DNA of 42,850 bases from Acidobacteriaceae bacterium (GTDB lineage Bacteria; Acidobacteriota; Terriglobia; Terriglobales; Acidobacteriaceae): contig PKVW01000001.1 of assembly GCA_003131585.1 (NCBI GenBank), forward strand, positions 1-42,850. The letters run 5' to 3'. Shown here piece by piece: positions 8,918 through 18,284 of the stretch. Made by a program: the position numbers and the translations under genes. Every line of letters starts with the position of its first letter. Within the stretch, counting starts at the first letter, position 1. The notes below the pieces were generated by a model. That model searched no databases, was not told the origin of the DNA, and saw only the letters and a program-made list of their open reading frames with translations.

Positions 8918-9826
8918 ATGCGCATCACGAGCCGCCGCGGAACGATCGTCTTCTTCCTGTGCCTGGGCATCACCCTGGTGGCGCTGGCGGTTGCCCTCAA
9001 TGTCGGATGGATCATCCTCAACTGGCGCGAAGGCGTGCTGCTGTTCTTCGGCATCATTTTTTTTGCCCTAATCATCGCGGGCATGATCGTGAACACCAGC
9101 TTCCTGGTCCGCGAGATTCGCCGCAGCGAGCAGCACGACAGCTTCATCAACGCCGTCACTCACGAACTGAAAACGCCGGTCGCTTCAATTCGCCTGCATC
9201 TGGAAACTTTGCAGCGCCGCGACTTGCCGGAACCGCAGAAGCAGGAGTTTTACCGCCTGATGCTCAGCGACACCGACCGCCTGACGGAGACGGTGGAACA
9301 GGTGCTGCGCGCCGGCCGCGCCGGGCACAAGAAAGCCGGCCGGGAGAAGTCCGCCGTCGACATCCGCCAACTGGTGCGCGAATGCATGGACGCCGCCCGC
9401 ATCCGCCATCGTCTACCTCTGGAAGCTCTCCGCTACGAGGAGGCGTCGAGCAACGGTGCAGGATTATGCGTGCTGGGCAGCGACGAGGACCTCCACACCG
9501 CCGTGTTCAACGTCCTCGACAACGCCATCAAGTATTCCGGTGACAATGTGGATGTGCGCGTGCGCCTCAATATGCCGGATGAAAAGCGCATCGTTCTCAG
9601 CGTGCGGGATCACGGGGTCGGCATTCCTCCCGGCGACGTGAAACGCATCTTCCGGCGCTTCTACCGCGTCAGCCACCGCTCGCTGGCGCACGTGAAGGGA
9701 ACCGGGCTGGGCCTGTTCATCGTGAAATCGATTGCACAAAAGCACGGCGGCAAAGTGTTCGCCGAGAGCGCGGGCGAAGGCCAGGGCACCACGATCACGA
9801 TGGAATTGCCGAGGTCGACCGCATGA
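8918..9826 (+). CDS. Sensor histidine kinase
   Basis: This is a 302-aa two-span membrane kinase: hydrophobic segments at about 9-29 and 41-60, separated by only some ten residues, so there is almost no extracytoplasmic sensor. The HisKA motif THELKTPVASIRLHLE gives phospho-acceptor His82. The ATPase domain shows the N box (DLHTAVFNVLDNAIKYS), G1 (DHGVGI, 231-236), F box (RIFRRFYR) and G2 (GTGLGL, 261-266). A TAAAAT hexamer ends 12 nt before the ATG, so the leader is very short. The next gene overlaps it by 4 nt (ATGA) and encodes its likely partner regulator. The signal is unknown; membrane state is possible given the tiny loop. Confidence 0.95.
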   Translation: MRITSRRGTIVFFLCLGITLVALAVALNVGWIILNWREGVLLFFGIIFFALIIAGMIVNTSFLVREIRRSEQHDSFINAVTHELKTPVASIRLHLETLQRRDLPEPQKQEFYRLMLSDTDRLTETVEQVLRAGRAGHKKAGREKSAVDIRQLVRECMDAARIRHRLPLEALRYEEASSNGAGLCVLGSDEDLHTAVFNVLDNAIKYSGDNVDVRVRLNMPDEKRIVLSVRDHGVGIPPGDVKRIFRRFYRVSHRSLAHVKGTGLGLFIVKSIAQKHGGKVFAESAGEGQGTTITMELPRSTA

Positions 9827-10620
9827 GCCGGGTTCTGGTGGTGGAAGATGAGGCCCATCTGGCGCAGGGATTGCGCTTCAATCTGGAGGCCGAAGGCTAC
9901 TCCGCCGAAATTGTAGGGGATGGAGAAGCCGCCACGGATCGCCTGCTCGGTAAGAAAGAGAACTTCGATGCCATCGTGCTCGACATTATGTTGCCGGGCA
10001 AGGATGGTTTCAGCGTGGTTGCCGAGTTGCGCGCCGCGCGCAATTATGTACCAGTGCTCATGCTGACTGCCCGCGGTCAACCGGAAGATGTGCTGAAGGG
10101 CTTCGCGGCGGGGGCGGACGACTATTTGCCCAAGCCCTTCGACCTGTCGATCCTGTTGGCGCGCCTGCAGGGCCTTCTGCGGCGCAGCCAGTGGATGCGA
10201 GCCGGCCAGGCGGCGGGGAATCCGGACGCCGCGCTTAACGCCGCGCTTAACTCCGCGCTTGACTCCGCGCACCCCGCATCCGATCCGCGCAACGTCAGCG
10301 ACTTCGGAACATTTTCTTTCAGCGGCAAGACCATCGATTTCGGCACCCTCGAGCTGCGCGCTGCCGACAACGTCATTCGCCTGACGCTGATGGAATCGGA
10401 ACTATTGCGTCACCTGGTGCGGAGCGACGGGCGGGTCGTTTCCCGCAAGCAGATTCTCGAAGAAGTCTGGGACCTGCACGAAGACACCGACACGCGCGCC
10501 ATCGACAACTTTATGGTGCGGCTGCGGCGCTACATCGAAGACGATCCCGCGCAACCCCGCCATTTGCTCACCGTTCGCGGCGTGGGCTACCGGTTCCTGG
10601 CGAATCCGGAAAAGAAGTGA
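9823..10620 (+). CDS. OmpR/PhoB-family response regulator
   Basis: The 265-aa product has a receiver domain with the acidic pair D9/E10, phospho-acceptor Asp54 (VLDIMLPGKDG), Thr82 and Lys104 (LPKPFD). The C-terminal winged helix (about 165-262) ends VRGVGYRFLANPEK, as in OmpR-type DNA-binding domains. The linker between them (about residues 134-150) is an alanine-rich near-repeat, NAALNAALNSALDSA, encoded by three to four tandem copies of a 12-nt unit around 10228-10268. Such a repeat could change length between strains and alter domain spacing. It overlaps the kinase gene and should be controlled by it. Target promoters are not identifiable. Confidence 0.95.
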   Translation: MSRVLVVEDEAHLAQGLRFNLEAEGYSAEIVGDGEAATDRLLGKKENFDAIVLDIMLPGKDGFSVVAELRAARNYVPVLMLTARGQPEDVLKGFAAGADDYLPKPFDLSILLARLQGLLRRSQWMRAGQAAGNPDAALNAALNSALDSAHPASDPRNVSDFGTFSFSGKTIDFGTLELRAADNVIRLTLMESELLRHLVRSDGRVVSRKQILEEVWDLHEDTDTRAIDNFMVRLRRYIEDDPAQPRHLLTVRGVGYRFLANPEKK

Positions 10621-10654
10621 GGACGTGAAGCCATCTAGCCTAGAGGTATTTTGC

Positions 10655-11852
10655 ATGATTTGTTGTTCTTTGGCGAGAGTGCTGGTCGTGGCCGCGCTCC
10701 TCTGTGGGATGCGAGGACAGGCACAGAATCCGAAACCAACTGCCAGCAGCGATCGTCCGCTCTGGGAAATTGATCTACGTCAATTCGGCTACGAGAGATG
10801 GCTCCGAAAGAATACGCGGCCGTTTCCCGTCGCTGTTGATTTTACCGACATTGATCATATAGCGGTGGGCTGGACAATGCCCGACGTTCCCCATGAGGCC
10901 AAGCGGAAGGGACCGGTGGGTCCGGAGCCCGCCAACCTTGATGTCATCATCTTCGATGCCAGAACGGGCCAGAAGCAAGGCGGAGCTGAGTGGCCCACCT
11001 CAGCCCGTTACTTTTCCAGGCCGCTTTTTATTGGGATTCCTGACGGCAAACTTCTGACATGCAGCGAGAACGTCTTGCGGTTGCTCTCCAGCTAGATCCG
11101 AGGTGGTCGGCGAGACACGGCTGCCAAACGGCGCGAGCTGCGTCAACGTGGTTTTCCAGCACTCTCCAAGCAGACGCACTCTGCTCGTTTCTATTCTCTC
11201 GGAGCATGGCCGGCAGATTGAACTCTTGGATGTGGAAACACTGGCGATTTTATCGAGTTGGAGCCAAGAGAGAGTAGCCAGCGCCACTTTCGCCGGAATA
11301 GCTTCCATTTCTGACCATTGGCAGGCCGGCTACTGCGGCGAGCCCACGGAGCTATGCGTTCGTCGATTTGACGAGCCGTGGCAACTATTTCGTCCATCTG
11401 GCTTCGACACTCAAATGAGCAAGCGGGAACAAATACCCGTTTCTTTCGTTAGTGACCAGACATTGGCGATTGGGAGAAAGACCACAGCTATTGCAACAGT
11501 CGACGGTACAGTCCTGTTCCAGATTACCCCGCCTGACAAACACATATTGCTCCCGCCGGTGACCTCATCTGGAGGCGCGCGTTTCGCATTGATCGAAGAC
11601 CGGTTCCGGGGGCTGAGGAGCGAACCCCTGGACATGTACCCGTTCACGGCGAATGACCGGGCCTCGGTTTACAGCATTAAGGATCGGCGGGTTGTCTTTT
11701 CAATCAAATTAAAGGGTACTTCACCGTGGACTCCTTGGGATATTCATGACAATCTGCTTGCTTTATCGCCGGACGGCGCGTCTCTTGCCGTGGTTTCGGA
11801 TGGAGTGCTCAAGCTCTATCGACTGCCGAGCGAGAGCAGCGAGCAGCATTGA
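10655..11852 (+). pseudogene. Exported propeller-like protein, interrupted by one frameshift
   Basis: Two consecutive frames make one protein. The first starts at ATG 10655 (AGAGGT at a 7-nt spacing; a GTG at 10625 is less likely) with a signal peptide (MICCSLARVLVVAALLCGMR...QAQ) and runs to TAG at 11093. The second, in the +1 frame, reads through SPARSEVVGETRLPNGASC from about 11085 and ends at 11852. Joined, ...ENVLRL-SPARSEVVGETRLP... gives a continuous beta-strand-rich protein with propeller-like repeats (DVETLAILSSW, SPDGASLAVVSDGVLKLYRL). One extra base near 11081 explains the break. It follows the response regulator by 34 nt and may be co-transcribed. Function unknown. Confidence 0.65.
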
Positions 11853-11896
11853 ACAAGCGGCGTCACCGAAGGCGATGACGTTGCAGGGTCCATCCG

Positions 11897-13558
11897 CTAT
11901 GCTCGGCACAACTCGGCGACCAGCGTCTCCCTGCGCTCCAGCGCCAAACGATCCATACGGTTAAGAATCATTCGGTAAGCCGAGAGCGAAATCCCCGCCA
12001 GCACCAGCAGGATCAGCGTCGCCATCCAAAAGTTCCCGTAGTGGCGCGCCATCCAGAACGCTCCGGCGCCCACGCCCACTACGAAAATCTGCACTCCCAG
12101 GCTAATCAGCACTGTCATCTGGGAGGCACGCTGACGTCCGAACGAGGAATAGTCCAGTTTCTTCGGCGAGTAGATCGACAGCAGATTGCCCGCGAAAAAA
12201 TTCACCGGCGCGGCAAATAGCAGACCGGCGAGTGTCGCGATGGTAACGTCGAGCGCTGGCCGGCCGTAGAGATAGCTGATCGCAATCCACGCCACAACTG
12301 TTTCTACGGCCAGAATGCTGGCATGGGTGAGATTCTTGGCCAGCACAATTTCACGGAAACTCACAGGGGACGCGTAGAAGAACTGGATGCCGCCGGCGTC
12401 GCCGCCAAAGTTGTTGTAAGCCAGGTTGGTCAGCATTAGGAGCGTGTATCCCACAGCCGCGGGAAATGCCATGTCAGGCGTGCGCGACAGAAAGGCTCCT
12501 GAGCGCCGGGCAGGGTTCATCGCTCCAAAACGGAAGATCACCAGCGCGAAAATCGGCATGATCAGGGTAAGCAGCATAGGACCGCTGCGGAGAAGATAAC
12601 GGATTTCTTTTTCGAAGACCGCCGCCACCGGCGTGGCGAATCCAGGCAGGTTCCAACCCAACCGCAGCGGCCGGTCTTTCGGCAGAGCGGACGCGGCGGC
12701 CACTTCGCTCAAATTTTCGCCGCGATACTGCGCCCGCAGCCGCAAGTGCAGGCCGTAGCCGGTGACCAACACAAAAGCGCACAGCAGCGCGAATGAGCTG
12801 AAGCCCGTCATGAATTGCGAATACACTCCTTGCGCGATGGCATCCGCGGCCAGGCCGGGCGGAAGGATGCCCTGCGCCGGAGCAAGAAGCTCGACGTAGC
12901 GTTGCACTCCCGGCCGCGCCCGCTTCTCGAAATATCGCGTCAGCGGACCGATCAACTGAAAACTTAGCATCAGCAGAACAAACAAAATGCCCAGGAGTTC
13001 CCGCGTGCGGCGCTGCGCCAGCCAGCGCTCCACCCAGACAAATATCATTTGCATGAACAGAAGATTGAAGGCGGCGAATGCCAGCAGCACGAGTAGCGTC
13101 CACGGCAACAGAGCGGGTTTCGCAAAAACCACGCCCACCAGAATGCCAAACGACCACAGGCTGCCCAAAGCGGTTGCCGGGTCGAACGCGCCATACGCCA
13201 ACCGCACCAGAAAATACGCGCGGTAGCTCAGCGGAAAGCGCAGCAAGTCGGAAGAGTCCGGATTGTTGGTGAAGGCAGTTGCCATGATCGGAAAGACTTG
13301 CCAGAAGAAAAACACCGGCCACAGCAGCAGCGCGAGCATCTCGGGCTTGCCCTCCGAGATAAAGAAATACGCCGCCGTGCCCATGCCGGCAGCGCCACCG
13401 AGCCCGCCCAGGGCGAACGCGAACGCCACGACAATTCGCGAGACCAACTCCAGCCTGCCGCGCGTGGTGCGCAGCGCATTCACGAAGAGCCGCCACCGCA
13501 CCCCGGCAATGGCGGCCAGTTGCCCGCGCCTGTGGACGGTGAAGCTGGGTTCACTCAT
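11897..13558 (-). CDS. ABC transporter permease (ABC-2-like exporter)
   Basis: A 553-aa integral membrane protein with many hydrophobic segments distributed along the chain (for example near 45-70, 80-100, 140-175 and 185-205, and a cluster in the last 200 residues). No nucleotide-binding motifs are present. It starts 14 nt downstream of the ATP-binding gene on the same strand, so the two form an operon and a transporter. The large size and internal duplication of membrane clusters suit ABC-2 export permeases. The substrate is unknown; polysaccharide, lipid or drug export and Na+ extrusion are all possible. The N-terminal 25 residues are cytosolic and basic. Confidence 0.8.
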   Translation of the reverse strand: MSEPSFTVHRRGQLAAIAGVRWRLFVNALRTTRGRLELVSRIVVAFAFALGGLGGAAGMGTAAYFFISEGKPEMLALLLWPVFFFWQVFPIMATAFTNNPDSSDLLRFPLSYRAYFLVRLAYGAFDPATALGSLWSFGILVGVVFAKPALLPWTLLVLLAFAAFNLLFMQMIFVWVERWLAQRRTRELLGILFVLLMLSFQLIGPLTRYFEKRARPGVQRYVELLAPAQGILPPGLAADAIAQGVYSQFMTGFSSFALLCAFVLVTGYGLHLRLRAQYRGENLSEVAAASALPKDRPLRLGWNLPGFATPVAAVFEKEIRYLLRSGPMLLTLIMPIFALVIFRFGAMNPARRSGAFLSRTPDMAFPAAVGYTLLMLTNLAYNNFGGDAGGIQFFYASPVSFREIVLAKNLTHASILAVETVVAWIAISYLYGRPALDVTIATLAGLLFAAPVNFFAGNLLSIYSPKKLDYSSFGRQRASQMTVLISLGVQIFVVGVGAGAFWMARHYGNFWMATLILLVLAGISLSAYRMILNRMDRLALERRETLVAELCRA

Positions 13559-13572
13559 AATCGGTCACCCGC

Positions 13573-14400
13573 TTATCCCAGCCAAGAAAGCTCCTGATCC
13601 GCGCGGCGCGAGCCGCCCACGGTCCGCAGGAAAATCTGTTCCAGCGTCATCTTTTCGCCGGATGCCTGACCGCCACTCCCTGACCCCTCGCCTGATCCCG
13701 CGTGCGTCTGCGCCTCTACGCCGGCGCGCAGTTCCTCGAGCGATCCCTGCGCCACCAGCCGGCCCTGATGAATGATGGCGACGTGGCTGCACAGCCGCTC
13801 CACAATGTCCAGCACATGCGAGGTAAGAAAAATCGTGGCCCCGCGCGCAATCATGCCTTGCAGCATCGCCTTCAGCGTTCCGGCGGCGATGGCATCCACG
13901 CCCTCGAACGGTTCGTCAAGGAACAGCACCTTCGGACCATGAATCACGGCCGCCGCCATCGCCAGCTTCTTCTGCATTCCGTGCGAGTAGTCGGTAACCA
14001 GCTTCTTCGGCTGATCGGCGAGCTGCATGAAGTCGAGCAGTTCCGCGGCGCGCTTGGCCGCGGTTTCGCGATCGAGCCCGTACATCCGTCCCGCAAAGTT
14101 CAGGAACTCCGATCCTGTCAGGCGTCCGAACAGCGCCATGCCTTCGGGGACGACGCCGATCTGCCGCTTCACTTCAACCGGATGGGTGGCGAGATCCAGT
14201 CCGAGGATTTCAATTCGTCCCGAGCTGGGCGCCAGCAGCCCGGTGAGCATCTTGATGGTGGTCGATTTCCCCGCGCCGTTGGGGCCGAGGAAACCGAAGA
14301 ACTGCCCGGGCGCTACATTAAGATCGATGCCGTCCACGGCAACGAGTTCTCCGAAACGGCGAGTCAGGCCCTGCGTAGAGATGGTGGGAGCGAGATCCAT
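13573..14400 (-). CDS. ABC transporter ATP-binding protein
   Basis: The 275-aa product has Walker A GPNGAGKST (39-47), a signature YSHGMQKK in place of the usual LSGGQ, and Walker B VLFLDEP, followed by a switch His (LTSHVLDIVERL). The SHGM form of the signature is common in ABC-2-type export ATPases. The C-terminus holds a flexible Gly/Ser/Ala-rich insert (about residues 235-250) before a short conserved tail (TLEQIFLRTVGG). It is the first gene of the pair with the permease at 11897-13558. The promoter should lie in the 217 nt before the amidase stop, where I see no clear element. Confidence 0.92.
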   Translation of the reverse strand: MDLAPTISTQGLTRRFGELVAVDGIDLNVAPGQFFGFLGPNGAGKSTTIKMLTGLLAPSSGRIEILGLDLATHPVEVKRQIGVVPEGMALFGRLTGSEFLNFAGRMYGLDRETAAKRAAELLDFMQLADQPKKLVTDYSHGMQKKLAMAAAVIHGPKVLFLDEPFEGVDAIAAGTLKAMLQGMIARGATIFLTSHVLDIVERLCSHVAIIHQGRLVAQGSLEELRAGVEAQTHAGSGEGSGSGGQASGEKMTLEQIFLRTVGGSRRADQELSWLG

Positions 14401-14617
14401 GAAACTTCTGAATCTAGCACAGCCAGCGAATCCGTGCGGCTACTGTTTTTCTTTCGCCGGCGAATCTTTTTTCTCAGGCTGTTTCTTCTGCCGAGGAAAT
14501 GCGTTTCATGGAATGTTCTCCGTTGTGTCCCACCAGTCTATCCACTCGCGAAGTTTTGTCCAGAACCGAGTCAACACAACGCCCCGCGACTCATCGAAAG
14601 ACCGGTCCAAGCCAGAA

Positions 14618-16414
14618 CTAGAAACCCGGCGGCCGCTGGTCTACAACGCCGAAGGCGCGCTCCAGCGCGAGCCCTGCCCTCCCCAGCGTGCCCTCGTCGA
14701 ATAGCCGTCCGATCAGGGTGACGCCATGGGGCACGCGGCGCGGTGGCGAGAACGTCGGCATCGGATTGTTTGGGTCGGGCGCCCAATCGCTGCGCGCTTT
14801 TGCTACCTCGACGAAACCCGCGCGCAGGGTAAGCGAAGGATGCCCGGTGAAGTTGGTAAGGGTCAGCATCTCGTCGCGCAGCGAAGGTACGAGCAGCAGG
14901 TCCACCTCGGAGAATACGCGGGTCATTTCCTCGGCGACTTTGCGCCGGAACCGGTCGGCCTGCACGAAGTCCACCGCCGAAAGGAATCGCGCTTCACGAA
15001 AAATGTTGGGCCACGCGTCCGGCACTTGAGCTTTGAGCTGATTCATCCCGCCGCTCAGCGTGAGCTCTTCGAAGGCCGCGGCCCCTTCGGCGAAAAGGAT
15101 CAGGTTGAGCGAGTCATACGGCCAGTCCGGAATTGCCACCTCCACGGGGACCATGCCCACCTTCTTCACCGCCGCCAGAGCCGCGCGGTCCACCGCGGTG
15201 GCGGGATTCTCGTTCATCCAGCGTGGAAAGTAACCTACGCGCGGCCCTTCCACGGTTGCGCCAGCATCGAAGTCAAGCTTGCTGGGCACGCTCGCCAGGT
15301 CGCCCGGGTCGGGCCCGGAGATGGCGTGCAGCACCAGCATTGCATCCTCGACCGTGCGGGTCATGGGGCCGAGCTTGTCGAGCGACCAGCACAGAGTCAT
15401 TGCGCCGGTGCGCGCCACCCGGCCGTAGGTGGGACGCAATCCGGTAATGCCGCAGCGCATGGAGGGGCTGACGATGCTGCCGCCAGTCTCACTTCCGATT
15501 GCGAAAGCGACCAATCCCGCTGCGGTAGCGGCGCCCGGCCCCGCGCTCGAGCCCGACGATGCTTCCTCCAGCAGCCACGGATTCATCGTCTGACCGCCGA
15601 ACCAGATATCGTTCAGCGCCAGCGCACCCATGCTCAACTTTGCTACCAGCACCGCCCCCGCGTCATGGAGACGCTTCACCACTGCGGCGTCCTGAGTGGG
15701 CACGCGGTTCCGGAAAGGCTCGGCGCCGTATGTGGTGCGGATTCCGGCGGTGTCGAGAAGATCCTTCCCGCCCCACGGAATCCCGTGCAGCGGCCCGCGG
15801 TACTGGCCGGCAGCGATCTCCTCGTCAGCTCTTTTGGCTTGGGCGAGCGCCAGCTCGCGCGTGAGGGTGATGACACAGTGCAGTTTGGGATCGAATTGCT
15901 CCAGCCGCTTCAAATAAATGCGTGCGAGCCGGCCGGAACTCAGCTTTCGCTGCTCGATCCAGCGCGAAAGCTGGGTCAGCGACGCGAAGGCGATGTCCTC
16001 GTCGCGCGCGGGCAATGGACCGGGATCGGTGTTGCTACGGACGAACCGGTCGCGCTCGGGGCCAGCCCTGAGGCCGGGAAGCATCGGGTCCCAGCGCGAC
16101 GCAGGAGCGAGCGTTGACTCCAGCGCCACCTTGCGCGGCCCGGTGCGCCGCTCGTAGAGCGCTGCCATCGTTTTGCGCCAACTGCCTGCCGCCATGGCAC
16201 GCTCGCTGGCGTTCCACTCAACCTGCACCAACTTCTCCGCCTCGGCGAAGGTGGAAGGCGAGACCTCAGGTCCGACAGCCGGCCCCGTGCCGAATGCGGG
16301 AGGAGCGCCGGCCGGCAGATCGGCAGCTTGTTGCGCGTAGCTTCGATACACGGTTGCCGCGCCCAACAGGCCAAGAGATGTCTGAGTCAGGAACTGCCTG
16401 CGCGATTTCGACAT
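14618..16414 (-). CDS. Secreted amidase (amidase-signature family)
   Basis: The product is 598 aa from the ATG at 16414, chosen because GGAGGA lies just upstream and the peptide then begins with a twin-arginine-like signal (MSKSRRQFLTQTSLGLLGAA). Two further in-frame ATGs lie upstream. The amidase-signature triad is visible: Lys217 (GGKDLLDTAG), cis-Ser289 (SSGSSAGPGAATAAG) and Ser313 (GSETGGSIVSP). The family hydrolyses amide bonds in small molecules; GatA, fatty-acid amide hydrolase and acylamidases belong to it. With export and no GatB/GatC nearby, a tRNA amidotransferase role is unlikely. About 100 extra residues precede the catalytic core. It lies downstream of glnA beyond a terminator. 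Confidence 0.9.
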   Translation of the reverse strand: MSKSRRQFLTQTSLGLLGAATVYRSYAQQAADLPAGAPPAFGTGPAVGPEVSPSTFAEAEKLVQVEWNASERAMAAGSWRKTMAALYERRTGPRKVALESTLAPASRWDPMLPGLRAGPERDRFVRSNTDPGPLPARDEDIAFASLTQLSRWIEQRKLSSGRLARIYLKRLEQFDPKLHCVITLTRELALAQAKRADEEIAAGQYRGPLHGIPWGGKDLLDTAGIRTTYGAEPFRNRVPTQDAAVVKRLHDAGAVLVAKLSMGALALNDIWFGGQTMNPWLLEEASSGSSAGPGAATAAGLVAFAIGSETGGSIVSPSMRCGITGLRPTYGRVARTGAMTLCWSLDKLGPMTRTVEDAMLVLHAISGPDPGDLASVPSKLDFDAGATVEGPRVGYFPRWMNENPATAVDRAALAAVKKVGMVPVEVAIPDWPYDSLNLILFAEGAAAFEELTLSGGMNQLKAQVPDAWPNIFREARFLSAVDFVQADRFRRKVAEEMTRVFSEVDLLLVPSLRDEMLTLTNFTGHPSLTLRAGFVEVAKARSDWAPDPNNPMPTFSPPRRVPHGVTLIGRLFDEGTLGRAGLALERAFGVVDQRPPGF

Positions 16415-16477
16415 GAATCCTCCGACAGGCATTGTAGCCTCTAAGAAGTTGTGGAACAGGCATTCCAGCAATTCCGA

Positions 16478-16515
16478 GCCAAAAGCAAAACGCTCCGGCT
16501 TTCAACCGGAGCGTT
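16478..16515 (-). terminator. Intrinsic terminator after glnA
   Basis: A perfect 10-bp stem (aacgctccgg/ccggagcgtt, 16489-16515, 7-nt loop) is followed on the minus strand by TTTTGCTTTT. It lies about 19 nt after the glutamine synthetase stop and separates that gene from the amidase. Confidence 0.88.
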
Positions 16516-16533
16516 CCGTGGCACAACAGCGCT

Positions 16534-17964
16534 CTAGAACAAGTTCCACAGGAACTGGTTGTAGACGTCGTGGTGATACTGCACCTCGGGCGCTTTCACG
16601 AAAGTTCCCAGCAGGCGCGGGCAGCGATCCGCAGCCGCCTGTTTCAAATCCGCATAGCGGCCCTTCACGTCTTCCCCGAGCATCTTGGTTGTCCACTCGG
16701 ACTTGCGGAAGTTCGCGAGCGCGTCGTAGATGTTGTCCGGCAAGTAGCGTTCGGCCTGGCGCAAATTCTTGATCTTCGACGTCTCGCCGTCGATCCCCGT
16801 CTTGAAGATCGAGTACAGAGCCAGATACGGATTCGCGTCCGGAGATACTGAGCGCACTTCCACGCGCATGCTCTTCTCGTTCCCGATCGGAATGCGGATC
16901 ATCGACCCGCGGTCCACTGCGGACGCCTTGATCTGGTTGGGCGCTTCAAAGTGCGGGTCAAGACGGCGATATGCATTCACGCTGGCATTCAGCAGCAGGC
17001 AAATGTCGTTGCCATGGGTAAGGATGCGATCCAGAAACGCCCAGCCCATCTTGCTGAGCTTCTCTTCGCCCTTCGCGTCCCAGAACAGATTCTTGCCATT
17101 CTCGCTGATGGAAACGTTCGTGTGCATGCCGCTGCCGTTGACGCCCACCACCGGCTTGGGCAGAAACGACGCCGTGAATCCCATGTTGGTTGCCACCTGC
17201 CGGCAGATCAGCTTGTAGAGCTGAATCTGGTCGGCGGCCGCCACCACTTCGCCATAGCCGTAGTTGATTTCGAACTGCGACGGCGCAACTTCCGGATGGT
17301 CCTTCTCATTCTGGAAGCCCATCGAGCGTTGTACTTCGGCGGTGGTGTCGATGAACGAGCGCAGCGCATCGCCCGGCAGCGAGTGATAATACCCGCCAGT
17401 ATTGACATACTCGAACTCGGCCGTTTCGTGGTAGCGGCGCTCCGCATCCGAGCCCTTGAACAGGAAGCCTTCAATCTCATTGGCGGCGTTGAGCGTGTAG
17501 CCTTTTTTCTTCTGCAAATTGCCGGCAAAGCTTTTCAGCACGCCGCGAATGTCGGCCGTGTACGGTGTGCCGCCCTTGTCGATGACTTCGCCAAAGACCA
17601 GCACTTTGCCCGAGCCGAACACATCCGCCGGCGCCCAGTAAAACGCGGCCCAGTCAATGCCCAGCCGCAAATCGCTCTCCCGCTGCGCCGTGAACCCGCG
17701 AATCGAGGAGCCGTCGAACGTAAGATTGTCCCAGCTCTTGATCAGGAACTTTTTGTCGTAGTCCAACATGTGGAGCCGGCCTTCGAGGTCGCTGAAGAGC
17801 ACGGTCACGGCCTTGATCCGCTTTTCGTCGGTCAAGTACTTCAGCCGCTTCTCCTGGATCTTGCCGATGGGGACTCGGGTCCTGCGCTGCTCCTTCGCCT
17901 CCAGATTCAGTTCTTCCAGTTCGTCGTAGGTGAGGGCCAGGAAATTACGCAGTTCGTTGGGCAT
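16534..17964 (-). CDS. glnA: Glutamine synthetase, type I-like
   Basis: The product is 476 aa, about the length of GSI enzymes. It makes glutamine from glutamate, ammonia and ATP. Recognisable family segments are TFDGSSIRGF, the Glu-bearing NEIEGFLF, a SQFEINYGYG...AADQIQLYK block, KPVVGVNGSGMHTN, APNQIKAS...RGSMIRIP, and VRSVSPDANPYLAL. The C-terminal part departs from enterobacterial GlnA: the segment where the adenylylated Tyr (NLYDLP) would lie reads NLRQAERYLPDNIYDALAN, and the end is HHDVYNQFLWNLF. Adenylylation control is therefore doubtful. It is a single-gene unit with a strong terminator; the secreted amidase lies downstream. Confidence 0.92.
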   Translation of the reverse strand: MPNELRNFLALTYDELEELNLEAKEQRRTRVPIGKIQEKRLKYLTDEKRIKAVTVLFSDLEGRLHMLDYDKKFLIKSWDNLTFDGSSIRGFTAQRESDLRLGIDWAAFYWAPADVFGSGKVLVFGEVIDKGGTPYTADIRGVLKSFAGNLQKKKGYTLNAANEIEGFLFKGSDAERRYHETAEFEYVNTGGYYHSLPGDALRSFIDTTAEVQRSMGFQNEKDHPEVAPSQFEINYGYGEVVAAADQIQLYKLICRQVATNMGFTASFLPKPVVGVNGSGMHTNVSISENGKNLFWDAKGEEKLSKMGWAFLDRILTHGNDICLLLNASVNAYRRLDPHFEAPNQIKASAVDRGSMIRIPIGNEKSMRVEVRSVSPDANPYLALYSIFKTGIDGETSKIKNLRQAERYLPDNIYDALANFRKSEWTTKMLGEDVKGRYADLKQAAADRCPRLLGTFVKAPEVQYHHDVYNQFLWNLF

Positions 17965-18284
17965 GGGTGTCCTTCAGTCTCCTATTCGTTGTGACCAAGA
18001 ATGATGTCGGCAAGCAGTCTGCACAGACACAGGCAGTTGAAATGGCTGTGTGTCAACAGCAAAGAATAACGCGAGCGCAGGGCCCCCGCCAATCGAAAAA
18101 GCTGATCCAGGGCATAAAAGAGATTTATCCGGCGGGTGATCCCGGCACTGAGCCCCATAGCGCCTTAAGGCAGAATTCCTTCCGAGTTGCCCGTCACTCG
18201 GGAACAATCGCCAAGGTGTCGTGAGCGGCCAGAGGGGGACAACAATCTTGCTTATGACGCGCTCAGCGATAGCGAGTGGACAAC
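17965..18284. other. Gene-free stretch upstream of glnA
   Basis: These 320 nt lie between the start of glnA and the end of the kinase gene, both on the minus strand, so glnA's promoter must be here. I see no convincing -35/-10 pair, NtrC/sigma-54 site or hairpin. Short reading frames present show no protein character. Confidence 0.5.

Noticed and set aside
14726-16117. A 463-codon plus-strand frame over the amidase gene
   Set aside because: A shadow of the high-GC amidase; its composition (Arg/His/Gly-rich) is not protein-like, and the amidase motifs prove the other strand is coding.
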